Source of the DNA: Sulfitobacter brevis
GTDB taxonomy: Bacteria; Pseudomonadota; Alphaproteobacteria; Rhodobacterales; Rhodobacteraceae
Reading direction: 5' to 3'
Assembly: GCF_900112755.1 (NCBI RefSeq)
Contig: NZ_FOMW01000015.1
Span: forward strand, 1 to 64,000
DNA: 64,000 nt
The translations under genes were made by a program, and so were the position numbers. Of this stretch, positions 60,678 through 64,000 are shown piece after piece. Within the stretch, counting starts at the first letter, position 1. Every line of letters begins with the position of its first letter. The notes under the pieces are model-generated. The model was not told the origin of the DNA. It saw nothing but the letters and a program-made list of their open reading frames with translations, and searched no databases.

Positions 60678-61838
60678 ATGACCGCACGCCGGAAAATTGC
60701 GGTGATCTCGCTGACGCCCTCTCCCCCTGCACCTGTCGCGACAAAGAGCACGCTTGCCGCGCTGGAAGTGGCATTTCCCGCTGACGATCTGGACGTCATC
60801 TATGTGCTCGACATCCTGAAGCGATCCCGGGTGCGCATGATCATCGCAGCCTGCGTTGCCGGGGTCACCTATCTGCCTGATCTGCTGCGCGGACGCAAAC
60901 GCCTCAAATATGCTTTCTTTCGCACAAATTATGTCTTTCGCTGGATCAAGCGGGAGATGGCGCGCCGCATCGATCCGGAGCGCCACGCCTTCTCCATCCA
61001 GATACAATCCTTGTTCGATGCGAGCGTTCGGGGGGTGCCGAACTTTATCTATACGGACCATGTCCACCTGGAGAACCTGAAGTTCGAGGGATTTACCGAC
61101 GCGGACCTCTATTCGCCCGGGTGGCGGGCCTGCGAGCTTGAGATCTACGACAACGCGGCCATGGTTTTCACATGGAGTTCCAACGTCAGCCGCGCACTCA
61201 TCGACGGCTATGGGCTGGCCCCGGACAAGGTCGCTTGTGTCTATACCGGGAGCAACGCGCCGGTGCCGGTGCCGGTGCCGCAGCCGCCTGATGTCAGCCG
61301 CTACGAAAGAAAGGAAATCCTTTTCGTCGGCGTGGATTGGGTGCGCAAAGGCGGACCGGTGCTGCTCGAAGCCTTCCGCAAGCTCAGCGAGCGCCACCCC
61401 GATGCGACGCTCACCGTCGTCAGCCGGGTCCCCGAAGAGGAGGATCTGAGCGGCGTGAATCACCTCGGGCTCGTGACGTTGGAAGATTTGCCGGGCTGCT
61501 ACGCGCGGGCTTCGGTTTTCTGTCTGCCAACGCGGCTGGAGCCGTTCGGGAATGTCTTCGTTGAGGCGATGTGGCATCAGCTTCCGGTTGTGGCAACGCG
61601 GGTCGGGGCGCTGCCCGATCTCGTGGAGGACGGGGTGAATGGCTATCTCGTACCTCCCGGCGATACGGACGCGCTGGCCGATATGCTCAGCGCACTTCTC
61701 GACGATCCGGAGAGTTGCGCCCGCATGGGGACGGCTTCGCGCGACCGGGCGGCCGGGCGCTATGACTGGCCTTTGGTGGCTCAGGACATGTGCGCGCGCA
61801 TTGAGGCGACGCTGGACGAGAAGGGCGCGTCACAATGA
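60678..61838 (+). CDS. Glycosyltransferase, family 4 type
   Basis: A 386-residue GT-B fold glycosyltransferase. The C-terminal half holds the GT4 signature: EILFVGVDWVRKGGPVLLEAFRKL, then CLPTRLEPFGNVFVEAMWHQLPVVATRVGALPDLVEDGVNGYLVPPGD with the E-x7-E pair in EPFGNVFVE. It transfers a sugar from a nucleotide donor at the cytoplasmic membrane face, here most likely in exopolysaccharide assembly, given the GumC/Wzz-like gene that follows. The start at 60678 (MTARRKIAVISLT) is chosen for the Rossmann strand. GC content is higher than to the left of the IS6 element. Confidence 0.9.
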   Translation: MTARRKIAVISLTPSPPAPVATKSTLAALEVAFPADDLDVIYVLDILKRSRVRMIIAACVAGVTYLPDLLRGRKRLKYAFFRTNYVFRWIKREMARRIDPERHAFSIQIQSLFDASVRGVPNFIYTDHVHLENLKFEGFTDADLYSPGWRACELEIYDNAAMVFTWSSNVSRALIDGYGLAPDKVACVYTGSNAPVPVPVPQPPDVSRYERKEILFVGVDWVRKGGPVLLEAFRKLSERHPDATLTVVSRVPEEEDLSGVNHLGLVTLEDLPGCYARASVFCLPTRLEPFGNVFVEAMWHQLPVVATRVGALPDLVEDGVNGYLVPPGDTDALADMLSALLDDPESCARMGTASRDRAAGRYDWPLVAQDMCARIEATLDEKGASQ

Positions 61839-62674
61839 GGACCCTTCGCATTGTTATCCTGGCGCTCTTCCCGCTCGCTTGGCCCGCCATGGCTGAGCAG
61901 CGGGATCCATCGCTTCTTGCCTGCGAAACACAAGCCACACAGAACTGGATCGCAGAGGCCTTCGCGGGGAGTGAGGTGCTCAACGGGGCCATGGAGGGGC
62001 GGGTAGAGGTCAAGGCACCTGCCGTGATACGGGATGCGACGCTTGAACGGGCCCGCATCGGATTTTCCCTGCGTCACGGCCCGGAGGGCACAGAGCGTCG
62101 GGTCGCATTCGTCAATGTCGCGGTGACGGACATGCAGTCGCATGACCGCTACGGCGCCGCGATCACGACCCACCGCAAGGATCCCGGGCTCTCGGTTTTT
62201 CTCAGTGATGTCGCCCTGCACCCGGGCTGGCCCATCTGGGAATCTTACGAAACGACGAATTACGATGCCATCACGCTCGATGCAGCTGAGGCGCTCTATG
62301 CCCAGGCCGTCACGATCATCGATTGGAATGCCGATGCGGCCATCGACAGCAAGGGGCAGACAACGCAGCTCGTCGATGTCGCAATTTCCGGCAATGGAAA
62401 CCGCCCTTTGCGCCTGTGGCGACCGGGGCCGCACTATCTCGTGCATTCGTCCATTGAAAAGCCGGGCGGCGGCACGTTGATCTGGCTGAAAGATTGCGAC
62501 CGGACCCGCCTGCGCATCTTTGCCTCACGTTTCAACGGCGCGGACCGCTTGTCCGCCGATCAGGTTTCCTGTGACCAAGGGACTTTCCCTCACATCGAAT
62601 ACCTCCCCAATGACCCGAGGCAGACCGGCGACATGCACCCGGTGTTCGAGGTTTGCCCGAAATCAGTGGACTGA
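61835..62674 (+). CDS. Secreted protein in the polysaccharide cluster, unknown function
   Basis: A 279-residue protein with a signal peptide (MRTLRIVILALFPLAWPAMA). The mature part alternates short hydrophobic strands, such as RVEVKAPAVIRDATLERARIGFSL and TTQLVDVAISGNGNRPLRLW, which would suit a right-handed beta-helix of the kind used by polysaccharide-modifying enzymes. There are four cysteines (about 30, 224, 239 and 275). It overlaps the glycosyltransferase by four bases. I do not recognise the family. Confidence 0.75.
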   Translation: MRTLRIVILALFPLAWPAMAEQRDPSLLACETQATQNWIAEAFAGSEVLNGAMEGRVEVKAPAVIRDATLERARIGFSLRHGPEGTERRVAFVNVAVTDMQSHDRYGAAITTHRKDPGLSVFLSDVALHPGWPIWESYETTNYDAITLDAAEALYAQAVTIIDWNADAAIDSKGQTTQLVDVAISGNGNRPLRLWRPGPHYLVHSSIEKPGGGTLIWLKDCDRTRLRIFASRFNGADRLSADQVSCDQGTFPHIEYLPNDPRQTGDMHPVFEVCPKSVD

Positions 62675-62898
62675 TAAACGCCCTTTTTGGGCCTGTGGGG
62701 CACCTCGCGAACCCTCAGCGAGCGGTTAAAAAGGCCCTTCAGCCTGATTTGTGTGTGTCGAGCCCCTATATCGCCATACTATAAGCACATTAACGATGCA
62801 TGAAGCATACCGAGAAAGCTGTATGCCCGTTCCTCGCAAGAGGCGCTGGTCTGGATCGCATGTGGCATTTTGAGAGATAAGCAGGAGCATCAACGTTT
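62675..62898. other. Intergenic region before the chain-length gene
   Basis: This 224-base gap contains GCCC-TTTTT-GGGC just after the preceding stop and a plausible leader for the next gene. No gene is seen. Confidence 0.4.
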
Positions 62899-64000
62899 AT
62901 GCCGAACGACTGGTACAGAAGCCGAAACGCCCCGCTCGGGACGCCCCGGCAGGACGGAGTTCCGGACGATACCGCCGATGAGCTTTCGCTGCTTTCTGTA
63001 GCACTCAGGCACAAGGTGCGCCTTATCCTCACGGGTATCGTCGCGACGATCCTTGCCTACGCCGTGCTGACGCAGGTGACGCCAACCTACAGATCCAGCG
63101 CGCAGGTCCTTCTCGAGGTTCAGGCCGAACTCATCATCGACATTCCCAACGCCGTGCCGGAGGCGCCCGACGGTATCGCGACGCTGGGAAGCGCCATCAT
63201 CCTGATTCGCTCGCCACAGGTCATGCGTAGCGTGGTCGAGGAACTTGGCCTCACCACGCGCGCCGAGTTCAATTCCACGCTGCGTGCGCCCTCGCTCCTT
63301 GATAGAGTCTTCGACATGATCTCAGCCGGAGTGGACCGGGTCAGGCAGATGCTGGGATTCGAAGCTGAACCCGCGGGCATCGGTCGCGACCCGGTCGAGC
63401 GCGCGGCGCGTGCATTGCGCTCGAAAGTGTCGGTGCGAAGCCTGGGCGAATCCCGCGTGATCGAGATCAGTACCGAATCGCAAAGTGCCCGCCTTGCAGC
63501 GCAAATCAGCAATGCCATCGCCGTAGAGTACATCGAGCAGCAGATTGCGATGAAAGCCGCAGCGGGAGCGCAGGTAACGCAGTGGCTGGAAGAGCGCACG
63601 AATGATGCGCGCGCACAGCTCGAAGAGAGCGAAAGGAAACTGTCGGAGTTCGGCAGCGAGATGATCGCGTCCGAGCGTACCTCTTCGATGGACCTCGAAG
63701 CCCAGCTGCTTGAGGCCAATACCCAGTTGATCGCGCTCGAACAGCAGCTTCTGGAACTCGGCGCGCAGCGCGCCGAAATCGCGAACCTGCGTGCGGATGG
63801 CAACTATTTGACGCTGGCGTCGGTCGTGGAATTGCCCACCGTGACGACCCTGGTCGAGCGGTTGGCCGCCCTCGACAACACAATCGTTAACCTCACGGCG
63901 ACCTACGGCGACCATTCCAAGACCCGCGAAGCGCAGGAAACGCGTCGGCAGCTCATCGTGTTGCTGGAAACGGAATCTGCCCGCCTTATCTCGGGCCTCG
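62899..64000 (+). CDS. Polysaccharide chain-length/export protein, GumC/Wzz-like, partial
   Basis: An ATG at 62899 opens a frame that runs off the window after 367 codons. After a polar N-terminus of about 35 residues comes a first membrane helix (RLILTGIVATILAYAVLTQV), then the Wzz domain start YRSSAQVLLEVQ and SPQVMRSVVEELGL, and a long coiled-coil region (EERTNDARAQLEESERKLSEFGSEMIASER). This is the polysaccharide co-polymerase layout of GumC/ExoP; a C-terminal tyrosine kinase may follow outside. It sets chain length or helps export of the polymer made by the neighbouring glycosyltransferase. AGGAG precedes the ATG at 11 bases. Confidence 0.9.
   Translation, partial: MPNDWYRSRNAPLGTPRQDGVPDDTADELSLLSVALRHKVRLILTGIVATILAYAVLTQVTPTYRSSAQVLLEVQAELIIDIPNAVPEAPDGIATLGSAIILIRSPQVMRSVVEELGLTTRAEFNSTLRAPSLLDRVFDMISAGVDRVRQMLGFEAEPAGIGRDPVERAARALRSKVSVRSLGESRVIEISTESQSARLAAQISNAIAVEYIEQQIAMKAAAGAQVTQWLEERTNDARAQLEESERKLSEFGSEMIASERTSSMDLEAQLLEANTQLIALEQQLLELGAQRAEIANLRADGNYLTLASVVELPTVTTLVERLAALDNTIVNLTATYGDHSKTREAQETRRQLIVLLETESARLISGL

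Noticed and set aside
60657-61577. 306-codon minus-strand open frame opposite the glycosyltransferase
   Set aside because: The plus-strand frame has the GT4 motifs and an overlap with the next gene; the opposite frame results from high GC content.
1-64000. CRISPR arrays, tRNA and rRNA genes
   Set aside because: No regularly spaced direct repeats with unique spacers, no cloverleaf with a recognisable T-arm, and no rRNA-like sequence were seen on either strand.

Overview
The window looks like an accessory, insertion-sequence-rich stretch of an alphaproteobacterial genome, most likely a marine Roseobacter-group member (Rhodobacterales), on a plasmid, chromid or genomic island. The basis is the overall protein character, the abundance of TRAP transporters of the TAXI type, short intergenic gaps with 4-nt overlaps, and no rRNA, tRNA or obvious housekeeping gene. 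The only housekeeping-type genes, nadB and nadC, are broken remnants.

Layout. 1-530: 5' part of an IS110-family transposase. 816-10527 (minus): an oligopeptide-type ABC transporter operon (two ATPases, binding protein, two permeases) followed by a gamma-glutamyltransferase, a DUF1028 protein, a TauE/SafE exporter and an FCD-type GntR regulator; a nested palindrome overlaps its promoter. 10750-18150: a wreck zone with nadBC remnants, an IS21-family element whose istA and istB are interrupted by small tandem hairpins, a short-chain dehydrogenase remnant, a TlpA-like/BNR-like gene pair, an IS5-family element and an IS6-family fragment. 18248-24469: a second gamma-glutamyltransferase with a GAF protein, divergent from a UTRA-type GntR regulator and a tctCBA tripartite tricarboxylate transporter. 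24847-29689: LysR regulator, alpha/beta hydrolase and a first TAXI-TRAP system. 30294-38767: IclR regulator, enoyl-CoA hydratase, split B12-dependent acyl-CoA mutase, CoA-transferase, MeaB chaperone and a second TAXI-TRAP system.

39768-52202 is the most coherent unit: a phthalate-type catabolic regulon. It encodes a phthalate dioxygenase reductase, a dihydrodiol dehydrogenase of the Gfo/Idh/MocA family, a 4,5-dihydroxyphthalate decarboxylase, an unrecognised 148-residue protein, an aldehyde dehydrogenase, a ThDP-dependent decarboxylase, a MarR regulator, a third TAXI-TRAP system, a small membrane protein and the Rieske dioxygenase. A shared palindrome of the form TTAG-N4-CTAA precedes three separate transcription units. 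At two of them it lies in the spacer between -35 and -10 boxes, so it is probably the MarR operator. The enzymes fit a route from an aromatic 2-oxo acid, through an aldehyde, to phthalate and then protocatechuate.

52418-64000 holds a MazEF toxin-antitoxin pair, an IS1111-type IS110 element, another dehydrogenase remnant, a small secreted protein with a strong terminator, a BLUF photoreceptor facing a single-domain response regulator, an IS6 remnant, a secreted protein of unknown function, a LuxR remnant cut by an intact IS6 element and, to its right in more GC-rich DNA, the start of an exopolysaccharide cluster (glycosyltransferase, secreted protein, GumC/Wzz-like chain-length protein running off the edge).

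The observation most worth following is the set of compact tandem hairpins inside the IS21 genes. Two are 27 nt long, share the same three-CATG architecture and sit exactly where the reading frames break.
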